A DNA stretch of 64,000 nucleotides from Ruminococcus sp. (GTDB lineage: Bacteria; Bacillota_A; Clostridia; Oscillospirales; Ruminococcaceae): assembly GCF_024684275.1 (NCBI RefSeq), contig NZ_JAIKXF010000106.1:5212-69211 (forward strand), written 5' to 3'. A model generated the notes under the pieces. It was not told where the DNA came from and did not search any database. It was given only the letters and a program-made list of their open reading frames with translations. The translations under genes and the position numbers were made by a program. This document shows, in pieces, positions 25,570 to 35,461 of the stretch (position 1 is its first letter; each line of letters opens with the position of its first letter).

Positions 25570-26706
25570 TCATTTCCTTTCTATGATCTTTTCAAGATTA
25601 TTCCTGTCGCCCAAGTTCTCAACGCCGAATAAAAACAATGTCTGTCCGTAATCGTTGATGTCGATATGATCTGAAATACAGCCCTCCATATCCTCGGGAG
25701 AAATAACAGCTATTTCGCTGTAATGCTGAACAAGGAACGGTATGAAGCAGTCTGCATAGCTGTCCTTGATAACAAGAAGCTTCTTATCTGTGTTTGCAGA
25801 GGTATAGATCTTCATACAAGGCACCGACTCGCCCAGATATATCGAGTACATATCACCTGAATCAAGTCTGCTTCTGTCATAGAGGCTGCCCTCAGACTTG
25901 CTGCCGTCAGCACGGGTACAAACGCAGGCAAGGACCTCTGCACCCTCGGGATATTCATATATGTCGATAATATCCGCTTCAGGCTTTTTTGAAAGTGTTC
26001 TGTTATAAAAATTGCCTCTGAATTCATCAGTAACGTGCTCTATTGCATACTTATCATAGGATATTGGCTGAAAGCCAAGCTTCTTAACAACCGTTTTATA
26101 TACACAGTATGCCCCATAGCTTGTCCATTTAGTATCGTTTCTATAATAAATATAGTTATCCTTGAACATTTTAAGGATATTGTATGCATCAATTTTTCTT
26201 ATATCACTGTCAAGAAAATCGTAAAATGCCGAAATCTGCTGACTGTCTGAGCGGTTGTCGATGTAAGCAGGCAGGGTATCGCCGTAAACTCCCGAGGAAG
26301 CAGGTATAGCCGCAAAATAGACTGTGCCGTCATAGTTTTCTGCATATCTGCTGAAAATATCAGCATTTACGGATATGGGGGCTCTATGCGAAGCCTCAGC
26401 ATCAAGAAGCCTTTCCTTTCCGACGTAAACGCCGTTGACTATGCTTTCTGAAAGCTCGGTCTGAATTGCTGTTTTTGTAGACAGCCACTTGCTTCGTCCT
26501 GCAAAATGGTCAGTCATATACGTGCCGAGCTCCTTAGCGGTATCGCCTTTATAAAGCTTTTCAGCAGTTATCCTCGGAAGCTTTGCAAGCGCCCTGTTTT
26601 CGGTCTCCGACGACACAGACTTATTGCCCAGAACCGTAGCCGCGCCGAAAAATGTAATGAATGCAAGAGTAACGGCTGCTGTTATCTTATTTGCTGTCTT
26701 AGCCAT
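25570..26706 (-). CDS. AlgX/AlgJ-like (DHHW family) cell-envelope protein, His missing
   Basis: 378 aa. An N-terminal signal anchor (about 8-28) is followed by the family-typical SETENRALAKLPR segment and an extracytoplasmic SGNH-like domain. In AlgX/AlgJ/DHHW proteins an Asp-x-His-Trp motif supplies catalytic residues; here the equivalent reads NDTKWTSYG, with Lys (codon AAA, checked in the DNA) at the His position. The nucleophile region VIKDSYADCF is retained. These proteins normally act with the membrane O-acyltransferase encoded immediately upstream, transferring acetyl groups to a surface polymer. With this change the usual catalysis is doubtful. Confidence 0.8.
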   Translation of the reverse strand: MAKTANKITAAVTLAFITFFGAATVLGNKSVSSETENRALAKLPRITAEKLYKGDTAKELGTYMTDHFAGRSKWLSTKTAIQTELSESIVNGVYVGKERLLDAEASHRAPISVNADIFSRYAENYDGTVYFAAIPASSGVYGDTLPAYIDNRSDSQQISAFYDFLDSDIRKIDAYNILKMFKDNYIYYRNDTKWTSYGAYCVYKTVVKKLGFQPISYDKYAIEHVTDEFRGNFYNRTLSKKPEADIIDIYEYPEGAEVLACVCTRADGSKSEGSLYDRSRLDSGDMYSIYLGESVPCMKIYTSANTDKKLLVIKDSYADCFIPFLVQHYSEIAVISPEDMEGCISDHIDINDYGQTLFLFGVENLGDRNNLEKIIERK

Positions 26707-26718
26707 ATTCTCCTCCCA

Positions 26719-28098
26719 TTACAGTTTCATAATAAGCATTTCAGAGCTGCCGTTATATGACATAAGTGCTGTGCAAAAGATCAATGCGGCAAGCACGACC
26801 AGAGTCGAAGCAGCAGTTATTACGTTTTTTACCTTCTTTTTACCCGTGCGTATCATGAGGTTACGGAACAGATCCGAAGCAGCATATATTGCCGCAAGAA
26901 TCAGGACAATATATGATTTCAGCAGGTAAAACGCCTGTGAATCTGCTATAACTCCGTTTCCGCAAATCATTGCGAGCAGGTATCTTCCCGAATATGACGG
27001 ACTGCTGCCTGCAAGAAAAACAGAACAGATAATGATCAGAAATGCAGTATAGATCATACCTGTGATATCCATGCCCTTTCTCTTGGCGATACGGCTCTCG
27101 ATAACGACGGCTGTTCCGATAAGCAAGCCCCATAATGCACCGTTCACGCTGAAAGTATACCATATTCCGAACAGTATCCAGCCGAATATAAAGATAAGCT
27201 CCTTTATCCAGCGGTGACTGCAAACACCGTATAACGGCTTGGTAACATATCTCCTGATCCACTGTATCACCTGAGACTGCCGCCTTGCCGCAAAATACTT
27301 TATCTTTGTGCTGACAAGAGGGTAATTAAAGCTCTGCGGCATACGATAACCGAAGCAGTACGCTATACCGGTACCCATATCTGCAAATCCCGAAAGATTA
27401 AAGTAAAGGCACAGCACAAAGCCTATTATTCCCAGCCACGCAGTAACCGCAGAAAGCTCCGTTACATTCTGACTGCGAACCGCAGTATACAGCATATACA
27501 GATCATCAGCAACAATTACCTTTTTAGCCAGTCCCTTTACAAAAAGAGTCATTCCGATGCCGATATTTTCGGCAGTTTCCCTGCGGTTGTCGAGTATTCT
27601 TCTGAAAACTCCGTACCTCAGAAGCGGTCCCATTATAAGTCTCGGAAAGAACATAAAGTAAAGCGAAAACCTTATGATATTTTTTTCAGCTGCCAACCTA
27701 CCCTTGTATACATCAATGAGAGTTCCAACAGCTGCAAGGCTGAAAAATGATATTCCTACAGGAAAAAAGCCTTTTGGTGCCCTTAAAAATTCCTGAAGCT
27801 GTGAGAAATATTCCGTTCTGAATATTATAAGCGCAGCAATGTCTATTATTATGCCTGATGCAAGAGGGACCGCCGCTATCTTTTCATTCTTTCTCAAGCG
27901 GCAGATAATATGTGAGAAACCGTAATTTACCGCGGTATACGCAAGAATGAATATCAGAAAATACAAGCTTATCATTCCGCAGAAAACCAGGCTGAGAATA
28001 AGCAGCGTCAGCTCACGCAGCTTTTTCGGTGTTAAATAGAAAAGCAGTATAGAAACGGGCAGAAACCCGTATATGAACAGCAAGCTGCTATATACCAT
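26719..28098 (-). CDS. MBOAT-family membrane O-acyltransferase-like protein, catalytic His missing
   Basis: 459 aa with about 11 TM helices. It aligns by eye with AlgI/DltB-type proteins: FFPVGISFFSLAAVG, FFPRLIMGPLLRY, YFNLSGFADMGTGIAYCFGY. In active enzymes the conserved His lies in a GLWHGA motif; here the segment reads FGIWYTFSVNGALWG, Tyr in place of His. The nearby WHISLS segment is replaced by RRQSQVIQW. The protein is otherwise full length. Its start overlaps the RNase M5-like gene by 11 bp and it lies 12 bp from the DHHW gene, so the pair is co-expressed. It may bind or move an acyl donor, or be a decaying copy. Confidence 0.8.
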   Translation of the reverse strand: MVYSSLLFIYGFLPVSILLFYLTPKKLRELTLLILSLVFCGMISLYFLIFILAYTAVNYGFSHIICRLRKNEKIAAVPLASGIIIDIAALIIFRTEYFSQLQEFLRAPKGFFPVGISFFSLAAVGTLIDVYKGRLAAEKNIIRFSLYFMFFPRLIMGPLLRYGVFRRILDNRRETAENIGIGMTLFVKGLAKKVIVADDLYMLYTAVRSQNVTELSAVTAWLGIIGFVLCLYFNLSGFADMGTGIAYCFGYRMPQSFNYPLVSTKIKYFAARRQSQVIQWIRRYVTKPLYGVCSHRWIKELIFIFGWILFGIWYTFSVNGALWGLLIGTAVVIESRIAKRKGMDITGMIYTAFLIIICSVFLAGSSPSYSGRYLLAMICGNGVIADSQAFYLLKSYIVLILAAIYAASDLFRNLMIRTGKKKVKNVITAASTLVVLAALIFCTALMSYNGSSEMLIMKL

Positions 28099-28687
28099 TA
28101 TTTTCTCCCTTCAATCCTCTCATTATCTCTGCAAGCCCGGCGCTGTCCATCATAGTTGAAAGCACCTCTATCAGCGCACCTGCGGAAAGCTGCCTCGGCA
28201 GCCCCAGGTGAAGCTGCAGTCTCTCGCGGAGCTCACGACTGTTTTCACCGCCGCTGAGTCCCAGCTCATAAAGAGTAAGCTTTGTGATATCAGAACGTTT
28301 GCCCACCCTCGAAGCGGTTATCCCCGACTTTTCAAACGCCGCAAGCAAGGTCTGTACGTCGATACCCTCGACACCCAGTTTACCCTCAGCAGAGGGCTTT
28401 ACCTTACGCTTTTCCTTGCCGAACACATCGGGAATATAGACATTCGTTATTTTTCCGCTGCCCACAGCACCTTTTATATAGCCGCGTATACGCCTGCCGG
28501 CTGCATCAGAATCAGTAAGGATGATTATCCCTGTCTTTTTTGCGTAATAACGAATAAGCTCAAGCTTTTCAGAGTCTTTGAAAATACCGAATCCGTTAGT
28601 GATTATAATGACAGCGTCTACAATGGAGGACAGCTTTATCTTGTCATATTTACCTTCAACGATTATAGCTTCTTCTATTTTTATCAT
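28088..28687 (-). CDS. rnmV: RNase M5-like TOPRIM protein
   Basis: 199 aa. The TOPRIM core has IIVEGKYD (Glu about 11) and the DxD motif TDSDAAGR (about 58-65). The C-terminal part (DUF4093-type) follows the RNase M5 pattern. RNase M5 matures 5S rRNA in Firmicutes. It lies 11 bp downstream of holA. Slight uncertainty remains because other M5-like TOPRIM proteins exist. Confidence 0.85.
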   Translation of the reverse strand: MIKIEEAIIVEGKYDKIKLSSIVDAVIIITNGFGIFKDSEKLELIRYYAKKTGIIILTDSDAAGRRIRGYIKGAVGSGKITNVYIPDVFGKEKRKVKPSAEGKLGVEGIDVQTLLAAFEKSGITASRVGKRSDITKLTLYELGLSGGENSRELRERLQLHLGLPRQLSAGALIEVLSTMMDSAGLAEIMRGLKGENNGI

Positions 28688-28698
28688 TATATCACCTG

Positions 28699-29781
28699 TT
28701 AATTCTTAGTCATCAGCATTTTTGTAACAGTTTGCTCCAATATGGTCTTTTCGTCTCCGCTGCCCGAATTCAGAATGATATTGGTATCACGGAGTATCTT
28801 TATACACTCTCTCAGCCTTCGGATACTCATATGCGAGCTGTCACGGAAAGCATTCTTTACTTTGAACTCCCATACATAGGCGAAATCCTCTTTTACATCG
28901 AGTATCTGCTTGCCTTGTTGTCTTGCACAGGCGGCACGGTACATATCAATAAACGAACCCGTAATATTGGCGAGGACTGCTCCCCTGTTTTCCCTGTTCT
29001 GCATAAGCTCGTCAAGAGCCTCGAATGCAGACCTTTTGTTGAACACCGCAACAGCATCGGCAAGCTTGAAGAAGGTAACATCACTCTGCCTGTGAACGAG
29101 ATTTTTCAGTACCTCAGATGTTATTTCGCCGCTTCCGACATAAGCGCAAAGCTTATCTATCTCATTTTTGATAGTCAGCGTGTCGGATTGACACATTTCT
29201 GCAAGCTCACGGGCTCTGTCAAGAGAAATAAGAGCTCCCCTTGCAGAAACGCTCGCCGCTATCTCCTTAGCAAGCTCATTTTCAGACTTAATAGGACACT
29301 CGACAAGCTCACCCGCCTTAGCTGCAAGGTCGGCAAGCTTCTTATTTTTGTCCTTGATGATACTTTTTCCCGTCTTAAAGTCGGTTTTTACATTTATCTC
29401 AAAGCCGGTAACGTTGAATATGACGACTGTCTGCTCAGGAATATCTTTAAGTACATCGACCATTTTTTTGTTGAGGTCCTCGGCGCGGAATCCTGCCATA
29501 TTTTCACGAGGCTTCTCGCAGTTATAGTCGTTTATAAGGATACAGTTATACTCCGACATCATAGGCATCATCTGTATCATGTCATAGAGCTCTGAAGTAT
29601 CAAGATAACGCCCGTCAAGCTTATTGAGAGCAAAATCCTCATTATCGCCGACAGCTGCCTTTATTATCTGCTTTGTCAGCTTTTCAACCTCGGGTATATT
29701 CTTTCCGAAGATATAATACAGATTTTTCAGCTCGCCTTTTTTCAGCTCAGCTTTTACAGTTTTTGGGTCAGTCTGTGGCAT
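28699..29781 (-). CDS. holA: DNA polymerase III delta subunit
   Basis: 360 aa, the usual length. Features include the opening LKNLYYIFGKN, the RQSDVTFFKLADAV segment and the C-terminal clamp-loader collar region. HolA opens the beta clamp in the clamp-loader complex. Its ATG overlaps the comEC stop by one base (TAATG), and an AGGAGG site lies in the end of comEC. The order comEC-holA is common in Firmicutes. Confidence 0.93.
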   Translation of the reverse strand: MPQTDPKTVKAELKKGELKNLYYIFGKNIPEVEKLTKQIIKAAVGDNEDFALNKLDGRYLDTSELYDMIQMMPMMSEYNCILINDYNCEKPRENMAGFRAEDLNKKMVDVLKDIPEQTVVIFNVTGFEINVKTDFKTGKSIIKDKNKKLADLAAKAGELVECPIKSENELAKEIAASVSARGALISLDRARELAEMCQSDTLTIKNEIDKLCAYVGSGEITSEVLKNLVHRQSDVTFFKLADAVAVFNKRSAFEALDELMQNRENRGAVLANITGSFIDMYRAACARQQGKQILDVKEDFAYVWEFKVKNAFRDSSHMSIRRLRECIKILRDTNIILNSGSGDEKTILEQTVTKMLMTKN

Positions 29782-31829
29782 TACAGCCTCCTTATATTAC
29801 AGCTGCCGGAACCGGACAGCACGATCTCAAAATTATTTCCGTCAGCAAGATATATCGCCGGATCAATGCTTCTGTCAGCGTTTTCAGGAACATTTCCGTA
29901 CATTACCGTAAGAGCATCTGCTGATATTTCACTTTCCTTAGCAGAAGCAATAACTGCCTTTACACCACCGCTTCTTACAGTAACTGTGCCGCTGCTGTAC
30001 TCCGCAGAAAAGCTCTCATCATCTATAACAAGCCCATTATCGCCGAAATATGTGATGTCCAGACCTTCCGAAGCGATCTCTTCGCCCGAAGCAAGCCACC
30101 TGCCTGTATCAACGAACTCCAGCTCTTTAAGATAGCTCGCATATGAAGACTGAACTTTATTTGTCAGCACCATAGAATCCACAGAATCAATACAGTTTCT
30201 TGTGAGGTATTTCCGGACATATTCCGCAGATTTATAGTGTCCGCTGAGATCGATGATATAAGCCCTTTCGCAGCCGCAGACAACTATAGCCGCATTGCTG
30301 CCGCTTCCGAGGACTGCGATGGTCGTATGCTTGTCTCTTTGCATACGGACAACTCCGGCACCAACGAACATAAAAACTGCAGCCGCAGCAATAACTCCGC
30401 AGATGTATTTCCTGTTTTTGAAAAGCGCTGCTGTGATCGCAGCAGCAGCCATAAAAAGCAGAAGTCCAAGAATAAGCTCCCTGCTGTCACATGAAAAATG
30501 AGTGAACCTGCTCCTCGCTGCAATATCTGAGACTTTCAGCACAAATTCATTGATGTACCTTGAAATGAAAAGGAAATCCACAAATCCGCCTGTAAGAGCA
30601 TATATAAGACCAATAATCATCGAAATTGAGCACAATGGGACAATAAATATATTAGTCAGAGGTGAGATGAGCGAAGTCTCATCAAAGAAAAGAAGCGAAA
30701 ACGGGAATACACACAGAGTAGTGCAAAGCATTATCGAAAAGCTCTTGATAAAGCGCTGATAAAGTCTTTCACTCGGCATATTCTCAGTCATATACGGTGC
30801 AAAGACACCGATACCGAAAGTACCTGCAACAGAAAGGATAAAGCCTTCATCATAAACAGCATACGGCTGAACCAGACATATCAGCAGAACAGCCGCAGAC
30901 AGAGAATTAAATGTGTCGTTCTGCCGTCTGAATAGCCTTGCTGAGTAGAAAAAGTTCATCATTATGGCTGCTCTTATAGCTGAAACAGGATAATCAGCCA
31001 TAGCAATGATAAACAAGAGCAGAAGCTCCATTACAGCAAATGAGACATACTTATTTACACGAAGCCGTCTAAGCAGCCACATAAGCGTCAATATCGCCAC
31101 AGATACATGAAGTCCCGAAACGGCAAGCATATGACCGATTCCGCAGCGATATACTGCCGTCCTGACGTTATCGTCAATATACCGCTTCTCGCCGAAAACC
31201 ATTCCTGCCAGCAGATCACCGCTGTCTTTTCCAAGAGAAAGGCGGAAATCAGATGTGATTTTCTCTCTGTAGCGATCAATGGCTTTACCGAGCTTTCTCG
31301 CCTTCCTGTGCTCTATGCTTATATGCTCAGCGCTGCGCAGATTCAGAAATATCCCGTCAGACTTATAGTACTTCTCGCTGTCAAAAAGATAGTCCGACTT
31401 AGGTATCTGAAAAGAACAGCTGCCGATATCAATAATATCTCCCTTTTCAGCTCCCAGCGAAGCCGAATAATATGTAACTTTAGCCTTGATATTGCTGTTT
31501 ATTCTGCCGCTCAGCGTATATGAAGCATTTTCGCCGCTGTAGTACCGAACATCGACTACCTCACCGCGAAAGCTCCCCTCGCTTCCGTTCAGAGCCGCAG
31601 CAGGCTTATATACTACAGCCGTATACGTACAAAAAGCTCCCGCAGAAGTTGCAAAGAATAATGCCATAAGAGCAATATCCTTCCATTTAAAGCCAAAACG
31701 TATACAAACTATGCAAGCCGAAGCAATAACCAGTGAAAAGATCAACAATATAGCAGGATCGGTAAAAAATGAAGCGAAAAACAATCCCGCCATATACGCT
31801 GCTGCAGCTCCAATCATTTTTCGCTTCAT
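29781..31829 (-). CDS. comEC: ComEC/Rec2-family competence channel, degenerate C-terminal domain
   Basis: 682 aa. N-terminal TM helices and an OB-like DUF4131 region (about 60-160) are followed by the Competence domain with GIGHMLAVSGLHVSV and the SPLTNIFIVPL segment. ComEC is the membrane channel for incoming single-stranded DNA. The C-terminal metallo-beta-lactamase-like region (about 500-682) is present in outline, but the metal-binding motif is lost: the place expected to read LTHxHxDH reads LTNKVQSSY. The protein is also on the short side. A nuclease-inactive ComEC is inferred. The gene is 10 bp after apt. Confidence 0.88.
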   Translation of the reverse strand: MKRKMIGAAAAYMAGLFFASFFTDPAILLIFSLVIASACIVCIRFGFKWKDIALMALFFATSAGAFCTYTAVVYKPAAALNGSEGSFRGEVVDVRYYSGENASYTLSGRINSNIKAKVTYYSASLGAEKGDIIDIGSCSFQIPKSDYLFDSEKYYKSDGIFLNLRSAEHISIEHRKARKLGKAIDRYREKITSDFRLSLGKDSGDLLAGMVFGEKRYIDDNVRTAVYRCGIGHMLAVSGLHVSVAILTLMWLLRRLRVNKYVSFAVMELLLLFIIAMADYPVSAIRAAIMMNFFYSARLFRRQNDTFNSLSAAVLLICLVQPYAVYDEGFILSVAGTFGIGVFAPYMTENMPSERLYQRFIKSFSIMLCTTLCVFPFSLLFFDETSLISPLTNIFIVPLCSISMIIGLIYALTGGFVDFLFISRYINEFVLKVSDIAARSRFTHFSCDSRELILGLLLFMAAAAITAALFKNRKYICGVIAAAAVFMFVGAGVVRMQRDKHTTIAVLGSGSNAAIVVCGCERAYIIDLSGHYKSAEYVRKYLTRNCIDSVDSMVLTNKVQSSYASYLKELEFVDTGRWLASGEEIASEGLDITYFGDNGLVIDDESFSAEYSSGTVTVRSGGVKAVIASAKESEISADALTVMYGNVPENADRSIDPAIYLADGNNFEIVLSGSGSCNIRRL

Positions 31830-31839
31830 AATCTATTCC

Positions 31840-32379
31840 TTATTTAAAGAAAAGAGGCAGCTTCTCTAAGAAGCATATATCTTTTCTGTCCGCAGCATCG
31901 CCCTCTGCAAGTACCGCAGATCTGCCTGATATAATTCCGCCTGCCGCGTGTACCAGTTCTTCAAGAGCGCGCAGTGACTCACCTGTACTTATAACATCAT
32001 CAACGATGAGCACCTTCTTGCCTTTAAGCATCGCAGCCTTTTCCTGCGAAAGATAAAGTGTCTGCTCAGCCGCAGTTGTTATAGACTTTACGCTGACTGA
32101 GATAGGCTCGGTCATATAGAGCTTTACAGACTTTCTCGCAACGACATAGGGTTTGCTGCTCTGTCTTGCCATTTCATAAGCAAGAGGGATACCCTTTGAC
32201 TCAGCAGTAAGGATAATATCAAAATACGGAGACTTTCCAAGAAGCTGTTCAGCAGTCTTGACAGTAAGCTCTACATCAGAGAACATAACGAAAGCCGCAA
32301 TATCTATCTTATCATTGAGCGGACAGATAGGAAGCTCCCTTTCAAGCCCTGCAATAGTCATTTTATATGTATTTGCCAT
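31840..32379 (-). CDS. apt: Adenine phosphoribosyltransferase family protein
   Basis: 179 aa. The type I PRTase PRPP loop is VLIVDDVISTGES (about 125-137), with the hood and flexible loop before it. It most resembles adenine phosphoribosyltransferase (adenine + PRPP to AMP). The adenine released by MtnN could be recycled by it. It is 10 bp downstream of the HIT gene. Confidence 0.85.
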   Translation of the reverse strand: MANTYKMTIAGLERELPICPLNDKIDIAAFVMFSDVELTVKTAEQLLGKSPYFDIILTAESKGIPLAYEMARQSSKPYVVARKSVKLYMTEPISVSVKSITTAAEQTLYLSQEKAAMLKGKKVLIVDDVISTGESLRALEELVHAAGGIISGRSAVLAEGDAADRKDICFLEKLPLFFK

Positions 32380-32389
32380 AGCAGCCTCC

Positions 32390-32743
32390 TTATTCTGTCT
32401 TGCCCAGAGACTCAGGTCCCCAGCCCATTTTTACTCCTGCCAGCATATGGAAATGCAGGTGCTTAACGGTCTGACCTGCGTCATCGCCGCAGTTATTTAT
32501 GATACGGTAGCTCTCAATGCCCTCGGCCTTTGCAATTTTTGCAGCAGCCTCGAATACCTTTGCAACAGCATTGGAGTTTTCCTCAGTTATCTCATTTGCA
32601 CAGGAGATATGTACCTTTGGGATAATGAGATAGTGAACGGGAGCTATCGGAGCAATATCCTTGAATGCAAATACGAATTCGTCCTCGTATACCTTTGTGC
32701 TTGGTATCTCGCCGTCGATGATCTTACAGAATAAACAGTCCAT
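32390..32743 (-). CDS. HIT-family nucleotide-binding protein
   Basis: 117 aa, complete. It has an N-terminal Cys pair (CLFC) and the histidine triad HLHFHML near residues 98-104. HINT/HIT proteins hydrolyse purine nucleoside phosphoramidates and related dinucleotides. It is 51 bp downstream of alaS in the same chain. Confidence 0.93.
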   Translation of the reverse strand: MDCLFCKIIDGEIPSTKVYEDEFVFAFKDIAPIAPVHYLIIPKVHISCANEITEENSNAVAKVFEAAAKIAKAEGIESYRIINNCGDDAGQTVKHLHFHMLAGVKMGWGPESLGKTE

Positions 32744-32794
32744 ATTGATTCTCCTTTATCATTTATTACGCGGGAGGCATAGCCGCCCATAGTA

Positions 32795-35425
32795 TTACTT
32801 TATTGTATCAGCAACTACGTCTTCAAACTTAGCCATTGCTTCGTCTATCTTAGTGATATCGCCTGCACCTGCCATAGCACCGTCAGGCTTACCGCCGCCC
32901 TTGCCGCCTGTTACAGCAGCTATCTCACGGACTATCTTGCCTGCATTAGCACCCTTTGCAACAGCGTCCTTTGTACATACGCAGTAGAATGTACCCTTTT
33001 CGCCCATAGTGCCTGCAAAGAGAGCGATGATAGCCTCTTCCCTGTCCTTTACACTGTCGCCCAGCTTTCTGAGCGCATCAGGAGCAGAACCGTCCATTCT
33101 TGCTGAAACTATCTTTATTCCGCCAACTTCCTTTGCGTTATCAAAGAGAGCAGCGGTCTTGGAGTTAGCTATCTGCTGAGTAAGACTTTCGATCTTTTTA
33201 TCCTTCTCCTTAGACTCAGCCGCCATAGTAGCACACTTCTCGGGAAGCTCACTCACGTTTGCAAGCTTGAGAGCCTTTGCAGAACGGAGAATAGTATCCT
33301 TAAAACCGTTCATAAGCTCAAGAACGCCTGCACCTGTAACTGCCTCGATACGTCTTACGCCTGCTGCAACAGAGCTCTCTGACACTATCTTGAACAAGCC
33401 TATCTGTGCTGTATTTGAAAGATGAGTACCGCCGCAGAACTCGACTGAAGGACCGGCTGTAACTACTCTTACTGTATCGCCGTACTTCTCGCCGAAGAGA
33501 GCCATAGCACCAAGCTTACGCGCCTCATCGATAGGCATTTCCTGCATTGTTACAGGCATATTGCTGAAGATATATCCGTTTACGATATCCTCAACTCTTG
33601 CTATCTCCTCATCGGTCATAGCACTGAAATGGTTAAAATCAAAACGGCAAGCCTTTTCGTTTACAAGCTGACCGGCCTGATGAACGTGGTCACCGAGGAC
33701 CTGTCTCAGTGCATTCTGGAGAAGATGTGCAGTTGTATGATTGCGCATGACAGACATTCTTCTGTCCTTTTCAATCTGTGCAAGCACCTTGTCACCCTTT
33801 GAGATGCTTCCCTGCTCAACGGTAGCAATGTGGAGGAAGTGTCCCTCAGACTTTATGGTATCATCAACAGAAGCGATATTAGCACCGTTGAGAAGCATAC
33901 CTGTATCGCCGACCTGTCCGCCGCTTTCAGCATAGAAAGGAGTAACATCAAGAACGATTACAACATCATCACCCTCGACAGCTGTCTCTATCTCATTGCC
34001 ATTCTTGTAAATAGCAAGAACTTCTGCGTCCTCAGCCTCAAATGCTGAATAGCCTGTGAATACTGTTGCAGGAGCATCTACCTTTATACTGTTGTCAGCC
34101 CATGAAGAACCTGCCTTTGCAGCGTGGTCAGCCTTAGCTCTTGCTCTCTGCTCCTTAGCAAGCTCTGTAAAGCGCTCACGGTCTACAGTGTAGCCCTTTT
34201 CCTCACATATTTCCTCAGTAAGGTCTATCGGGAAACCATATGTATCTGAAAGCTTGAACGCATCGTCGCCTGAGAGGACCTTTCCGCCATCAGCAGCAAG
34301 CTTGTCTGTGAACTGATTGAGGAGCTCTGTACCCTTGTCGATAGTCTTTGCAAAGGCTTCCTCCTCAACGCCGATTATCTTCTTGATATAGTCGCGCTTT
34401 TCAGCAAGCTCAGGATATGCATTAGCGTTCTCATTGATAACTGTATCGCAGACCTCTGTAAGGAAAGGTCTTGTTACGCCTAAAAGTCTGCCGTGACGTG
34501 CAGCTCTTCTGAGCAGACGGCGGAGAACATAGCCGCGTCCTTCATTTGAAGGAAGGATACCGTCACCTACCATGAAGGTAGTGCTTCTGATATGGTCAGT
34601 GATAACACGGAGAGAAACGTCCTTCTTAGCGTCTTTCTTGTACTCAACGCCTGCTATCTTTGAGATATGCTTCATAATATTCTGAACAGTATCTACCTCG
34701 AAGATATTGTCAACGCCCTGCATAACGCAGGCAAGTCTCTCAAGTCCCATACCTGTATCTATGTTCTTGTTCTTCATCTCGGCATAATGGCCTTCGCCGT
34801 CGCTGTCGAACTGGCTGAATACAAGGTTCCATATCTCAATAACTCTGTCGCAGTCGCTTGCCTGCTCGAAGCTCTCAAAAGGACCATAAGCCTCGCCGCG
34901 GTCAAAGTGTATCTCAGAGCATGGACCGCAGGGACCTGAGCCGTGCTCCCAGAAGTTGTCTTTCTTGCCGAGACGGATGATTCTGTCATGAGGGATACCG
35001 ATATGCTTCTCCCAGATCTGCTCAGCCTCGTCATCGCTCTCGAAAATAGTTATCCAGAGCTTTTCAGCAGGGATAGCAAGAGTCTTGGTAAGGAACTCCC
35101 AAGCCCACTCGATAGCCTCGGTCTTGAAGTAATCACCGAAAGAGAAGTTGCCGAGCATTTCAAAATATGTACCGTGACGTGCTGTCTTGCCAACGCTCTC
35201 AATATCAGGAGTTCTGATACACTTCTGACAGGTTGTCACTCTCTTGTTGGGAGGTGTAGCCTGTCCGAGAAAGAACTTTTTAAGAGGCGCCATACCAGAA
35301 TTGATAAGGAGAAGGCTCTTGTCACCCTGAGGAACGAGAGATGCGCTTGCCATTCTTGTATGGTTCTTGCTCTCAAAGAACGAAAGATACTTTTCACGAA
35401 GATCATTAAGACCTATCCACTGCAT
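32795..35425 (-). CDS. alaS: Alanyl-tRNA synthetase
   Basis: 876 aa, the usual length. The class II catalytic core is at the N-terminus (opening LREKYLSFFESKNH), followed by the editing domain with zinc-binding HTTAH and CGGTH motifs, and the C-Ala domain with a GGKGGGKPD glycine-rich segment. It charges tRNA-Ala and clears Ser/Gly mischarges. The start at 35425 has AAAGGAG upstream; a longer frame to 35545 would run into the T-box. Expression is controlled by the T-box leader at 35462-35686. Confidence 0.97.
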   Translation of the reverse strand: MQWIGLNDLREKYLSFFESKNHTRMASASLVPQGDKSLLLINSGMAPLKKFFLGQATPPNKRVTTCQKCIRTPDIESVGKTARHGTYFEMLGNFSFGDYFKTEAIEWAWEFLTKTLAIPAEKLWITIFESDDEAEQIWEKHIGIPHDRIIRLGKKDNFWEHGSGPCGPCSEIHFDRGEAYGPFESFEQASDCDRVIEIWNLVFSQFDSDGEGHYAEMKNKNIDTGMGLERLACVMQGVDNIFEVDTVQNIMKHISKIAGVEYKKDAKKDVSLRVITDHIRSTTFMVGDGILPSNEGRGYVLRRLLRRAARHGRLLGVTRPFLTEVCDTVINENANAYPELAEKRDYIKKIIGVEEEAFAKTIDKGTELLNQFTDKLAADGGKVLSGDDAFKLSDTYGFPIDLTEEICEEKGYTVDRERFTELAKEQRARAKADHAAKAGSSWADNSIKVDAPATVFTGYSAFEAEDAEVLAIYKNGNEIETAVEGDDVVIVLDVTPFYAESGGQVGDTGMLLNGANIASVDDTIKSEGHFLHIATVEQGSISKGDKVLAQIEKDRRMSVMRNHTTAHLLQNALRQVLGDHVHQAGQLVNEKACRFDFNHFSAMTDEEIARVEDIVNGYIFSNMPVTMQEMPIDEARKLGAMALFGEKYGDTVRVVTAGPSVEFCGGTHLSNTAQIGLFKIVSESSVAAGVRRIEAVTGAGVLELMNGFKDTILRSAKALKLANVSELPEKCATMAAESKEKDKKIESLTQQIANSKTAALFDNAKEVGGIKIVSARMDGSAPDALRKLGDSVKDREEAIIALFAGTMGEKGTFYCVCTKDAVAKGANAGKIVREIAAVTGGKGGGKPDGAMAGAGDITKIDEAMAKFEDVVADTIK

Positions 35426-35461
35426 AAATATATCTCCTTTAATAAAAATATAAAACTTAGC

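Noticed and set aside
28732..29595. Long plus-strand open frame opposite holA
   Set aside because: No recognisable domain; the holA reading is convincing.
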